A DNA stretch of 6,334 nucleotides from Gammaproteobacteria bacterium (GTDB lineage: Bacteria > Pseudomonadota > Gammaproteobacteria > Nitrosococcales > Methylophagaceae), in assembly GCA_002402245.1 (NCBI GenBank), contig NVVP01000039.1, positions 18,878-25,211 on the forward strand, in the 5' to 3' direction. This document shows positions 1 through 6,334 of the stretch, in pieces; positions within the stretch are counted from its first letter, which is position 1, and each line of letters starts with the position of its first letter. The translations under genes and the position numbers were made by a program. Below the pieces are notes generated by a model. That model was not told where the DNA came from, ran no database searches, and saw only the letters and a program-made list of their open reading frames with translations.

Positions 1-2
1 CT

Positions 3-662
3 TATGGGCGGAGTCAGTTGTATAGATGGATTCCACTAGAGCAGTGGTCTAAAGTTAAGGTTGTTCATTGCGGATTAGATGATGATTTTTTAGCCGTTTC
101 AGAGAAAATTAATCTATCTAAACAACTGGTGTGTGTCGGGCGGTTATGTGAGCAGAAAGGTCAGCTTTTATTATTAGAATCGATGAGGTCACTTCATGAC
201 TCAGATATTGACTGTAAGCTAATACTTGCAGGAGATGGTCCCATGCGATCTGAACTTGAAAATAAGATATTAGAGTATGGATTATCTGACCGAGTTGAGA
301 TCACAGGGTGGATTTCGAGTGAACAAGTAAAGCAAATTTTGATTGAGTCCCGAGGCTTAGTATTACCGAGTTTTGCTGAAGGTTTACCGGTCGTTATTAT
401 GGAATCATTAGCCTTATATAGGCCCGTTATCACTACATATGTTGCTGGGATTCCTGAACTTGTGAAAGAGGGCGAGAATGGATGGCTAATACCAGCGGGA
501 GACTCAGCTGAGCTAACATTAGCTATGCAATCTTTATTAGAAGCAGATAAGCAGACACTCTCTATGATGGGCAAGAATGGACATAATGCGGTTAATCTGA
601 GGCATAATATTCAAGCTGAGACGGCTAAATTAGCACGTTATTTTGAACAAGGCTTGAACTAA
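3..662 (+). CDS. GT4-family (GT-B fold) glycosyltransferase, C-terminal part, truncated at left edge
   Basis: The reading frame is open from base 3, so about 219 residues are visible and the N-terminal acceptor-binding domain lies outside the window. The TTG at 18 is in frame but is very unlikely to be the real start, because codons upstream of it (YGRSQ) continue the protein. The visible part is the C-terminal nucleotide-sugar-binding Rossmann domain of GT4 enzymes: a VGRLCEQKG strand/loop near visible residues 44-53, LILAGDGP near 73-80, and the E-x7-E signature (Glu126 and Glu134) in FAEGLPVVIMESLA. VAGIPELV and GENGWLIP follow. Family knowledge: such enzymes transfer a sugar from an NDP-sugar to a lipid-linked or glycan acceptor at the cytoplasmic membrane face. 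The segment before the domain (SQLYRW...VVHCGLD) resembles colanic-acid/EPS glycosyltransferases. It ends with TAA one base before the next gene, indicating one transcript. The donor sugar cannot be told. Confidence 0.9.
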   Translation, partial: YGRSQLYRWIPLEQWSKVKVVHCGLDDDFLAVSEKINLSKQLVCVGRLCEQKGQLLLLESMRSLHDSDIDCKLILAGDGPMRSELENKILEYGLSDRVEITGWISSEQVKQILIESRGLVLPSFAEGLPVVIMESLALYRPVITTYVAGIPELVKEGENGWLIPAGDSAELTLAMQSLLEADKQTLSMMGKNGHNAVNLRHNIQAETAKLARYFEQGLN

Positions 663-663
663 A

Positions 664-1881
664 GTGTGGCTCTATTTTATTTCTGTTAGTGTGGCAATTA
701 TTTTATCAGTACCTTTACTGGTGATTAGCTTACAGTTACTCATTACCCTCATTATAAGAAAGCCATCCAGTCTAATTAATACAAATGATATCTCGAATCA
801 GAGCTATAAAATATTAATGCCGGCCCATAATGAAGAGACAATCATAGAAACGACATTATTGGCGTTGATTAAACAAGGCGTAGCAGCTGAAAATATTATA
901 GTGATTGCAGATAACTGTAATGATGATACCGCTAAGATTTCTACTCAGCTTGGAACTGTAGTTTTAGAGCGATTTAATGATAAATCGCGGGGTAAAGGTT
1001 TTGCTCTTGACCATGGTCTTAGATATTTGAAGTCATCTCTTCCACCTGATGTTGTAGTGATATTAGATGCTGATTGTGAGATTGATAATAAAAGTTTGAA
1101 TTTATTAGTGACTCAGAGCTATAAAGAAAATAAGCCGGTACAAGCACTTTATATGATGCGAAATAATTTACAGCTATCATTGAAACAACGTGTAACGGGC
1201 TTTGCCTGGTTGGTTAAAAATAAGCTGCGTCCGATAGCTATGCACTTTCTTCAATTACCTATTACCTTAACAGGAACGGGAATGGCATTCCCATGGGACC
1301 ATATTGTGAATATAAATGTAGCTCATGGAAATATTGTTGAAGATATGCAGCTTGGTATTGACTGTACTCTTATGGGGGCAGCTCCTATTTTTTGTATTGA
1401 TGCAGTTGTTTATAGTGAATTCCCTGAGCAGGCTGAAGCTGTTAGTACACAGCGCACTCGTTGGGAACATGGCCATTTAATGACTATTATTCAGCAGGTT
1501 CCCAGTTTATTTAAACAGGCTATTATTCGAAGAGACTGGAGATTACTAGGTTTAGTGCTAGATATTTCAGTACCACCTTTGTCGTTATTAGTTTTATTCT
1601 CAGTTAGCACACTGTTTTTATTAAGTATTTATGCCTATTTTTTTAATAACACTGACGCCCTTTTATTGGCAGTTAGTTGCTTTTCTCTTTTTTCGGTAGT
1701 GTTAGTCATAATATGGTGGAAATTTGGGCGAGATTATTTAACGCTAAAGGAATTATGCCGTATTCCTTTTTATGTAATATCTAAAATATCCATTTACGTG
1801 GCTTTTATTTTTAATCGCCAACAATCTTGGATTAGAACATCTAGGAAAGTGAAAGTGAAAGTGAAAGTGAAAAATAAATGA
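664..1881 (+). CDS. Membrane GT2 glycosyltransferase with QxxRW motif (processive-type)
   Basis: This 405-residue protein is a GT-A fold family 2 glycosyltransferase. Motifs in order: PAHNEE at 53-58 (donor binding), IADNCNDD at 81-88, DADCE at 135-139 (metal/UDP-sugar binding), GTGMAFPW at 204-211, VEDMQLG at 225-231 (the position of the general base Asp) and QRTRW at 263-267, which fits the QxxRW motif of processive beta-glycan synthases. One hydrophobic helix lies at about 5-31 and further membrane segments at about 299-327, 333-352 and 368-384, so the catalytic domain is probably cytoplasmic and membrane-anchored. GTG at 664 is chosen because an in-frame TGA at 655-657 blocks any earlier start and the next GTG (691) would cut into the first helix; a weak AAGG sits at 649-652. 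The C-terminus is an odd basic (Lys-Val)n tail from a DNA repeat. The stop overlaps the next start. It may polymerise a glycan or add a single sugar; the product is unknown. Confidence 0.88.
   Translation: MWLYFISVSVAIILSVPLLVISLQLLITLIIRKPSSLINTNDISNQSYKILMPAHNEETIIETTLLALIKQGVAAENIIVIADNCNDDTAKISTQLGTVVLERFNDKSRGKGFALDHGLRYLKSSLPPDVVVILDADCEIDNKSLNLLVTQSYKENKPVQALYMMRNNLQLSLKQRVTGFAWLVKNKLRPIAMHFLQLPITLTGTGMAFPWDHIVNINVAHGNIVEDMQLGIDCTLMGAAPIFCIDAVVYSEFPEQAEAVSTQRTRWEHGHLMTIIQQVPSLFKQAIIRRDWRLLGLVLDISVPPLSLLVLFSVSTLFLLSIYAYFFNNTDALLLAVSCFSLFSVVLVIIWWKFGRDYLTLKELCRIPFYVISKISIYVAFIFNRQQSWIRTSRKVKVKVKVKNK
1845..1868 (+). repeat. Tandem hexanucleotide repeat (GAAAGT)x4
   Basis: Four perfect copies of GAAAGT are followed by a degenerate GAAAAA unit at 1869-1874. 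The array lies inside the last codons of the GT2 gene and encodes alternating Lys-Val residues (about 395-403). Because the unit is 6 bases, loss or gain of copies keeps the frame and only changes tail length by two residues per unit. The array ends 9 bases before the ATG of the next gene, so it also forms the region where that gene's ribosome binding site would be expected. Confidence 0.9.
1878..1881 (+). other. ATGA stop/start overlap (translational coupling)
   Basis: The ATG of the WecG-STAS gene (1878-1880) overlaps the TGA of the GT2 gene (1879-1881). The upstream bases are only A/G-rich repeat sequence (GTGAAAAATAA) with no good Shine-Dalgarno, so translation of the downstream gene probably depends on ribosomes finishing the upstream one. 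The overlap is seen directly; coupling is inferred. Confidence 0.75.
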
Positions 1882-2996
1882 GAACTGTTCTAACGAATAA
1901 AACCTTTTTAGAAAGGGAGGCTTTTTGTATTCTTGGTTTGCCATTTGATAGGGTCAATCTTGATAACGCTATGAGCTCTATATATGACTCGATTAAAGCA
2001 GACTCTAATTTGTTCCTTTCGACTCCCAATTTGAATTTTGCTATAGCCACTCAACTCGATAAAGAATTTTTTCAATCTGTTGTAGATAGTGATTTGAGTG
2101 TAGCGGATGGTATGCCACTTATTTGGATAGCTAAATTATTGGGCGTACCACTTACTGAACGTGTTGCGGGTTCTGATTTGTTTAGCGCATTATCGTTACA
2201 GGAAAATAAAGCTAAAAAGATAAAGGTATTCTTTTTTGGTGGTCAAGCAGGTATTGCTGAAATCGCGAGTCATAAATTAAATGAATCTAGCTCAGGGATG
2301 GAAGGTTGTGGATTTTATGACCCTGGTTTTGTATCTATTGATGATATGAGTTCTCCGGCTATTATTGAGCAAATAAATAATACGTGCCCTGATTTTTTGG
2401 TCGTAGCCTTGGGGGCAAAAAAAGGTCAGCAGTGGATACAGAAAAACCGTAATGATTTGAATTCAAATATAATCAGTCATTTAGGTGCCGTGGTTAATTT
2501 TGTAGCGGGACAGGTTGACAGGGCGCCGGTTATTTGGCAAAAACTAGGTTTTGAATGGTTATGGCGTATTTATCAAGAGCCGGTGCTTTGGAAACGGTAT
2601 ACCATTGATGGACTAGCACTGTTACAACTAATGGTAACTAAAGTATTACCTTTAGCAATATATGACCGGATTTTAAAGCGAACACGTTCATATAAATTAG
2701 CGAATAAAACTAAAGTACTGAGTAAAGGCAAGCTAATAAGTCTCAGTGGCAGCATACACCATGGTAATATTACTGAGTTTAAGCAAGGTTTACAGGAAGC
2801 ATTATTAAAGAACGATGATGTGGCGTTAGAGTGCAGTCAGCTAAGCTATATTGATAGTGCTTTCATTGCTACGCTATTGTTGTTTCAAGCTCACTTGAGT
2901 GAACAAAATCGTCAGTTGATGTTATGTAATGTGTCTAAACGAATAAAAAAAATATTAAGATTAAACAATACATTAATACGATTTAAATGCATTTAG
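1878..2996 (+). CDS. WecG/TagA/CpsF-family glycosyltransferase fused to a C-terminal STAS domain
   Basis: This 372-residue protein has two parts. Residues about 15-262 are a WecG/TagA/CpsF (GT26) domain, a family that transfers sugars such as ManNAc or ManNAcA to undecaprenyl-linked glycan intermediates. Visible motifs are STPNLNF at 48-54, ADGMPLIW at 76-83 (Asp77 at the proposed catalytic base position), VAGSDLF at 96-102, GAKKGQQWI at 179-187, GAVVNFVAGQVDRAP at 203-217 and GFEWLWRIYQEP at 224-235. The usual P-K-Q-E of this family reads K-K-G-Q here. After a basic linker, residues about 283-370 look like a STAS domain: an early beta strand (KLISLSG), then LECSQLSYIDSAFIATLLLF with Asp326-Ser327 at the site that is phosphorylated in SpoIIAA-like anti-anti-sigma factors. 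The domain is complete and ends with the frame. Start is ATG 1878, overlapping the upstream stop. It probably acts at the cytoplasmic membrane face on the same glycan as its neighbours; the STAS role is unknown. Confidence 0.87.
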   Translation: MRTVLTNKTFLEREAFCILGLPFDRVNLDNAMSSIYDSIKADSNLFLSTPNLNFAIATQLDKEFFQSVVDSDLSVADGMPLIWIAKLLGVPLTERVAGSDLFSALSLQENKAKKIKVFFFGGQAGIAEIASHKLNESSSGMEGCGFYDPGFVSIDDMSSPAIIEQINNTCPDFLVVALGAKKGQQWIQKNRNDLNSNIISHLGAVVNFVAGQVDRAPVIWQKLGFEWLWRIYQEPVLWKRYTIDGLALLQLMVTKVLPLAIYDRILKRTRSYKLANKTKVLSKGKLISLSGSIHHGNITEFKQGLQEALLKNDDVALECSQLSYIDSAFIATLLLFQAHLSEQNRQLMLCNVSKRIKKILRLNNTLIRFKCI

Positions 2997-3006
2997 TAAT
3001 GGTAAT

Positions 3007-3012
3007 AGGGAG
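3007..3012 (+). promoter_or_regulatory. Shine-Dalgarno AGGGAG that fixes the exosortase start
   Basis: AGGGAG lies in the 22-base gap after the WecG-STAS stop. It is 6 bases before TTG 3019 and 9 bases before a second in-frame TTG at 3022. Both spacings are workable, so the start is one of these two adjacent TTG codons and the proteins differ by one residue. No ATG in this frame lies near. The ATG at 2999 is in another frame and meets a stop after a few codons. Confidence 0.7.
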
Positions 3013-3018
3013 AATATA

Positions 3019-4545
3019 TTGTTGAGTTTAAAGCAGTCAGGATTATTTATTATTGCAATAATTTTAGCATTAGTCGCTTATTGGACTGGGCTATCTGAAG
3101 CAGTATTTCGCTGGGAAAACCAAGAAGAGTATAGCCATGGATTTTTAATTCCACTGGTTACACTGTACATCCTGTGGGAAAAAAAAGCACTAATCCAAGC
3201 CTCGTTAGGTCCGCCATTATGGTCTAGTGTATTTGTGATTATTGCTGCACTCATTATTTTTATAATGGGCGAAGTAAGCGCTTTATTTTTATTGATTCAG
3301 TATTCTTTTGTACTGCTACTTATTGGTTTGTCATTGGCTACGGTGGGGCGAGCAACTAAATATACCTATGTTCCTATTCTATTGTTGTTGTTTGCAATCC
3401 CGTTACCCTTTGTTATCGAAGTGGTATTAACGGCTAAATTGCAGTTAATGTCATCGTGGCTTGGCGTGGAGTTTATTCGCTTATTCCAGATTCCTGTTTA
3501 TCTTGAAGGTAATGTGATTGACCTAGGCGTGTATCAATTACAGGTAGTTGAGGCGTGCAGTGGATTACGTTATTTATTTCCTTTAATGAGTCTTGGCTTT
3601 ATTGCCGCTTATTTTTACCAGGCTTCTTTCTGGAAACGAACCATTGTATTTTTAGCTACGATTCCTATTACTATTTTAATGAACAGTTTTCGAATTGGTG
3701 CGATTGGTGTCATGGTGGATAAATGGGGGATTTCCATGGCAGAAGGATTTTTACATGATTTTGAAGGCTGGATTATTTTCATGGCCTGTGCCGTTCTTTT
3801 ATTTATATTAGTCTGGGCATTGGAACGAGTGACAAACAAAGATCGTTCTTTAGCCGCTGTATTTGGTGTGGTAGCAGTACCTAATTCTTTATCTAGAGCT
3901 CGTTTCGTTGCGACGGGCATTAGTAAGCCTTTAATGGTTATTATCCCCCTCTTAATAACCGGCTTGTTGGTGACCCAGCTTATGGATAAACGAACTGAGT
4001 TAATACCTGAGCATAAAGAATTTGTGAATTTCCCTGTAGAGTTAGAGGGCTGGCAAGGTAAGCATGAAAAGTTAGATAAAGAAGTTGTCACGAAACTGAA
4101 AATGACTGATTATTTACTCGCAAATTACCAGTCAGAGAAGAATCAACCGGCAGTTAATTTCTATGTGGCATACTATGAGACACAGCGTAAAGGCGTCTCT
4201 CCGCACTCTCCTCGCGTTTGTATTCCGGGTGGAGGCTGGGAGATTAATGATTTACAACGTACTTCTGCTGGTGGGCACCCTGTTAATCGGGTAATTATTA
4301 AAAAGGGCAGTCAACGTCAGTTAGTGTATTACTGGTTCCAAGGCCATGGACGTATTATTGCGAATGAATATATTAATAAGTGGTATCTGCTTATTGACTC
4401 TATTGTTAAAAATAGAACAGATGGTGCTTTAGTTCGCATTGTAACCAACGTCGGGCAGAATGAAAGCATCGAAAATGCTGACGCACGAATTATTAGTTTT
4501 ATGGCAACTATTGAGCCTGAACTAAAACACTATATATTAGATTGA
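3019..4545 (+). CDS. xrtD: Exosortase fused to EpsI domain (XrtD/VPLPA-CTERM type likely)
   Basis: This 508-residue integral inner-membrane protein has an exosortase domain over about residues 8-270 with multiple hydrophobic helices. It opens with the typical EYSHGFLIPLVTLYILWE segment (37-54). The proposed catalytic residues are present: Cys180 in VVEACSGLRYLFPL, Arg225 in MNSFRIG and His246 in GFLHDFEGW. A further membrane helix near 304-322 leads into an extracytoplasmic EpsI domain (about 325-505) with PHSPRVCIPGGGW at 395-407 and YYWFQGHGRIIANEY at 437-451. Exosortases are transpeptidase-like enzymes that cleave C-terminal sorting tails (PEP-CTERM-like) and are linked to EPS production. 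From remembered motifs, FRIGAIGV and LHDFEGW fit XrtD better than XrtA, whose equivalents read roughly ANGLRA and DHLIYGW; the subtype is therefore an inference. Length suits an exosortase-EpsI fusion. No sorting-signal substrate lies in the window. Start is TTG 3019 (or 3022). Confidence 0.9.
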   Translation: MLSLKQSGLFIIAIILALVAYWTGLSEAVFRWENQEEYSHGFLIPLVTLYILWEKKALIQASLGPPLWSSVFVIIAALIIFIMGEVSALFLLIQYSFVLLLIGLSLATVGRATKYTYVPILLLLFAIPLPFVIEVVLTAKLQLMSSWLGVEFIRLFQIPVYLEGNVIDLGVYQLQVVEACSGLRYLFPLMSLGFIAAYFYQASFWKRTIVFLATIPITILMNSFRIGAIGVMVDKWGISMAEGFLHDFEGWIIFMACAVLLFILVWALERVTNKDRSLAAVFGVVAVPNSLSRARFVATGISKPLMVIIPLLITGLLVTQLMDKRTELIPEHKEFVNFPVELEGWQGKHEKLDKEVVTKLKMTDYLLANYQSEKNQPAVNFYVAYYETQRKGVSPHSPRVCIPGGGWEINDLQRTSAGGHPVNRVIIKKGSQRQLVYYWFQGHGRIIANEYINKWYLLIDSIVKNRTDGALVRIVTNVGQNESIENADARIISFMATIEPELKHYILD

Positions 4546-4548
4546 GGA
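4545..4548 (+). promoter_or_regulatory. Shine-Dalgarno AGGA for the TPR lipoprotein
   Basis: AGGA (within TGAGGAAA) overlaps the exosortase TGA stop and stands 7 bases before ATG 4556, a standard spacing. It supports that ATG and a shared transcript with the exosortase. Confidence 0.7.
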
Positions 4549-4555
4549 AACAACA

Positions 4556-6334
4556 ATGAACGCATTGAACAAAAAGGTTATTGCTGGATTATTACTAGTC
4601 GCTTTAACGGCATGTGGAACCTCAGAAGATAGTGCTGCAAGTTTTGTGGAAAGTGGCAAAGAGTTATTGGCTGAGGGTAAAACTGAAAAAGCACGGCTAG
4701 AATTCAAAAATGCAATTCAAGTTGATCCCCGTCAAGCAGCTCCTTATTATCAGTTAGCTTTAATTGATGAAAAAGATCAAAAATGGAGAGGCATGTTTGC
4801 CAACTTAACCACGGTTGAGCAATTAGACCCTAACCACCACGAAGCAATTATTAAATTAGGCCAAATTTATTTATTATCTAATAATTTTGAAGTGGCTTCA
4901 GAAAAAGCAAATAAAGTAATTGGAGCCGATAACTCTAATATTTTAGCTTGGGTATTACGCGCGTCGATCTTTATGAAGCAGGAACAATTTGATGCTGCAA
5001 TGAGTGATATTAATCAGGCTTTATCCTTAGATGCTGAAAATATTGAAGCATTATCCGTTAAAACATTAATCCTAAACTTGCAGGGGCAGGCTAAGCAAGC
5101 ACTAGCTGTGATTGACCAAGCTTTAGAGCTGGAGCCTGAACAGCTGCCATTAACGATGATTAAAATATCGATTCTTGAGCAACAGAAGAATTACTCTGAA
5201 ATGGAAAGTATTTATCGTGCTCTCCAGTTAAAATATAATGATGCATCATGGGTTGTTATCTCATTGGCTAAGTTGTTTAACAGCCAAGGTCGCTACGATG
5301 ATGCTAAGCAAGTATTGACTGCGTTTGTAGCTGATAATGGTGATGATTTACAGGCTAAATTATTATTAGTATCCCTAATTGAAACCAAAAGTTCAGCAGA
5401 AGCTATTCAGTTGCTTGATGGATATATTGAGGCTCAACCAGATAACTTTGACTTACGGTTTAGTCGGATAAGGTTATATTTGGATGGTAATAATATTGAT
5501 CCTGCAATTGCCGAGCTTGAACTAGTTGCAGAGATGGATATAGATGGGAGTTATGCTAGAAGATCAAACGTTATGCTGGCTAACTTTGAGTTTCAACAGG
5601 GGGAATTTGACGAGGCTAATACAAGGTTGAGTCTGGTTCTATCTGCCGAGCCTGAAGATGAAGCTGCCTTGTTATTAAAAGCTAGAATTGAACTTATCAA
5701 TAAAGATATTGATGCCGCCGTGACTGATTTAAGGATTGTTTTGAGGAATAATCCTGACTCAGACCAAGCTTTTGTTTTATTGGCTCAGGCATATATGAAT
5801 AGTGGTTCATCGGAACTGGCCGATGATAATTTTCGTCAAGCTTTAGCTGCAAATCCTAGTAATGTCACAGCCGCTTTATCTGTTGCTAATAGTATGATGC
5901 AAGCACGAGACTTGAATCGCACAGAAGAGGTACTGACTAATGCTTTAAAAGGCTCTGGTGATAAGGAAGCTTTATTAAGAGCACTAGCTCAAGTTAAAAT
6001 AATGAAAAAAGATTGGCTTGGGACAGAAAGTATTGTTGAGTCTTTACGTATTGATAAAAAAGATACGGCATTAACCTATTTTCTCAGTGGTCAAATATCT
6101 CAAGGGCAAGCTTATTATGAGAATGCGATAGAAGAGTACAGTGCTGCACTTGAAATGCGGCCCGATTTAACCCGAGCTTTACAGGGGCTAGCTTTTAGTT
6201 ATTTGCAATTGGGTCAAAAAGAGCAATTAGTTTCGTACTTAACTGCATTTTTAGATAAAAACCCTACTCAGCTTTCTGGATATGGCGTGTTATCAAATGT
6301 GTATATGCAAAATAAAGAGTGGGAGAACGCTGTT
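4556..6334 (+). CDS. TPR-repeat lipoprotein of the exosortase locus, truncated at right edge
   Basis: The frame is open from ATG 4556 to the last base, giving 593 residues with no stop, so the C-terminus is missing. The N-terminus is a lipoprotein signal: KK at 6-7, a hydrophobic stretch at 8-19 and the lipobox LTAC with Cys20. Residue +2 is Gly rather than Asp, which in enterobacterial rules favours outer-membrane sorting. The rest is helical, with repeated TPR-like units, for example about 28-58 (LLAEGKTEKARLEFKNAIQV), 130-160 (FDAAMSDINQALSLDA), 164-194 (QAKQALAVIDQALELEP), 404-434 (LADDNFRQALAANP) and 506-537 (YENAIEEYSAALEMRP). TPR arrays bind other proteins, so a periplasmic scaffold for glycan or exosortase-substrate export is plausible. 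It starts 10 bases after the exosortase stop. It resembles PrsT-type PEP-CTERM TPR lipoproteins in design, but I cannot confirm that family, so no symbol is given. Confidence 0.87.
   Translation, partial: MNALNKKVIAGLLLVALTACGTSEDSAASFVESGKELLAEGKTEKARLEFKNAIQVDPRQAAPYYQLALIDEKDQKWRGMFANLTTVEQLDPNHHEAIIKLGQIYLLSNNFEVASEKANKVIGADNSNILAWVLRASIFMKQEQFDAAMSDINQALSLDAENIEALSVKTLILNLQGQAKQALAVIDQALELEPEQLPLTMIKISILEQQKNYSEMESIYRALQLKYNDASWVVISLAKLFNSQGRYDDAKQVLTAFVADNGDDLQAKLLLVSLIETKSSAEAIQLLDGYIEAQPDNFDLRFSRIRLYLDGNNIDPAIAELELVAEMDIDGSYARRSNVMLANFEFQQGEFDEANTRLSLVLSAEPEDEAALLLKARIELINKDIDAAVTDLRIVLRNNPDSDQAFVLLAQAYMNSGSSELADDNFRQALAANPSNVTAALSVANSMMQARDLNRTEEVLTNALKGSGDKEALLRALAQVKIMKKDWLGTESIVESLRIDKKDTALTYFLSGQISQGQAYYENAIEEYSAALEMRPDLTRALQGLAFSYLQLGQKEQLVSYLTAFLDKNPTQLSGYGVLSNVYMQNKEWENAV

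Noticed and set aside
18..20. TTG as start codon of the first glycosyltransferase
   Set aside because: The frame stays open to base 3 with family-like residues upstream, and a GT4 enzyme needs an N-terminal domain of roughly 150-200 residues, so the gene is cut by the window edge.
194..574. Antisense open frame of 126 codons within the GT4 gene
   Set aside because: It lies wholly inside a gene with clear family motifs on the + strand, its product has no recognisable domain, and it looks like a shadow frame.
1753..2050. Two antisense frames across the GT2/WecG junction
   Set aside because: Their apparent low-complexity His-Phe or Leu-Ser runs are just the GAAAGT repeat read on the other strand; there is no independent evidence of coding.
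2984..2995. Perfect 12-base palindrome TAAATGCATTTA overlapping the WecG-STAS stop
   Set aside because: It has no loop or T-tract for a terminator, sits inside an apparently continuous operon, and is AT-rich enough to arise by chance.
2997..3018. Possible promoter or terminator in the 22-base gap before the exosortase
   Set aside because: The gap only holds a ribosome binding site; it is too short for a promoter plus leader and has no hairpin.
3615..4091. Antisense open frame of 158 codons within the exosortase gene
   Set aside because: It is opposite the well-supported exosortase core including the Arg and His catalytic motifs; the translated product is low in recognisable structure.

Overview
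The window is a compact, single-direction (+ strand) piece of a bacterial cell-envelope or exopolysaccharide operon built around an exosortase. The DNA is AT-rich, with mostly A/T-ending codons. The gene content (exosortase fused to EpsI, envelope glycosyltransferases, TPR lipoprotein with a Gram-negative-style lipobox) points to a Gram-negative proteobacterium, most plausibly a low-GC, perhaps aquatic, gammaproteobacterium. The genus cannot be fixed from this sequence.

Layout: (1) 3-662, the C-terminal nucleotide-sugar-binding half of a GT4-type glycosyltransferase, cut by the left edge. (2) 664-1881, a membrane-anchored GT2 glycosyltransferase with a processive-type QxxRW motif; it ends in a Lys-Val repeat tail encoded by a tandem hexanucleotide. 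(3) 1878-2996, a WecG/TagA/CpsF-family glycosyltransferase fused to a C-terminal STAS domain; its ATG overlaps the preceding TGA. (4) 3019-4545, a polytopic exosortase with Cys/Arg/His catalytic residues fused to an EpsI domain, closest in remembered motifs to the XrtD (VPLPA-CTERM) type. (5) 4556 to the right edge, a TPR-repeat lipoprotein, open at its 3' end. Gaps between genes are 1, -4, 22 and 10 bases. There is no room for internal promoters or terminators, and I saw no RNA gene, mobile element or CRISPR.

Working model (inference): the three glycosyltransferases build a surface glycan. The exosortase-EpsI protein processes exported proteins carrying a C-terminal sorting signal encoded elsewhere, and probably couples them to that glycan. 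The TPR lipoprotein would act as a periplasm-facing scaffold. The most unusual points are the glycosyltransferase-STAS fusion, with its altered PKQE-type motif, and the in-frame hexamer repeat at the junction of genes 2 and 3.
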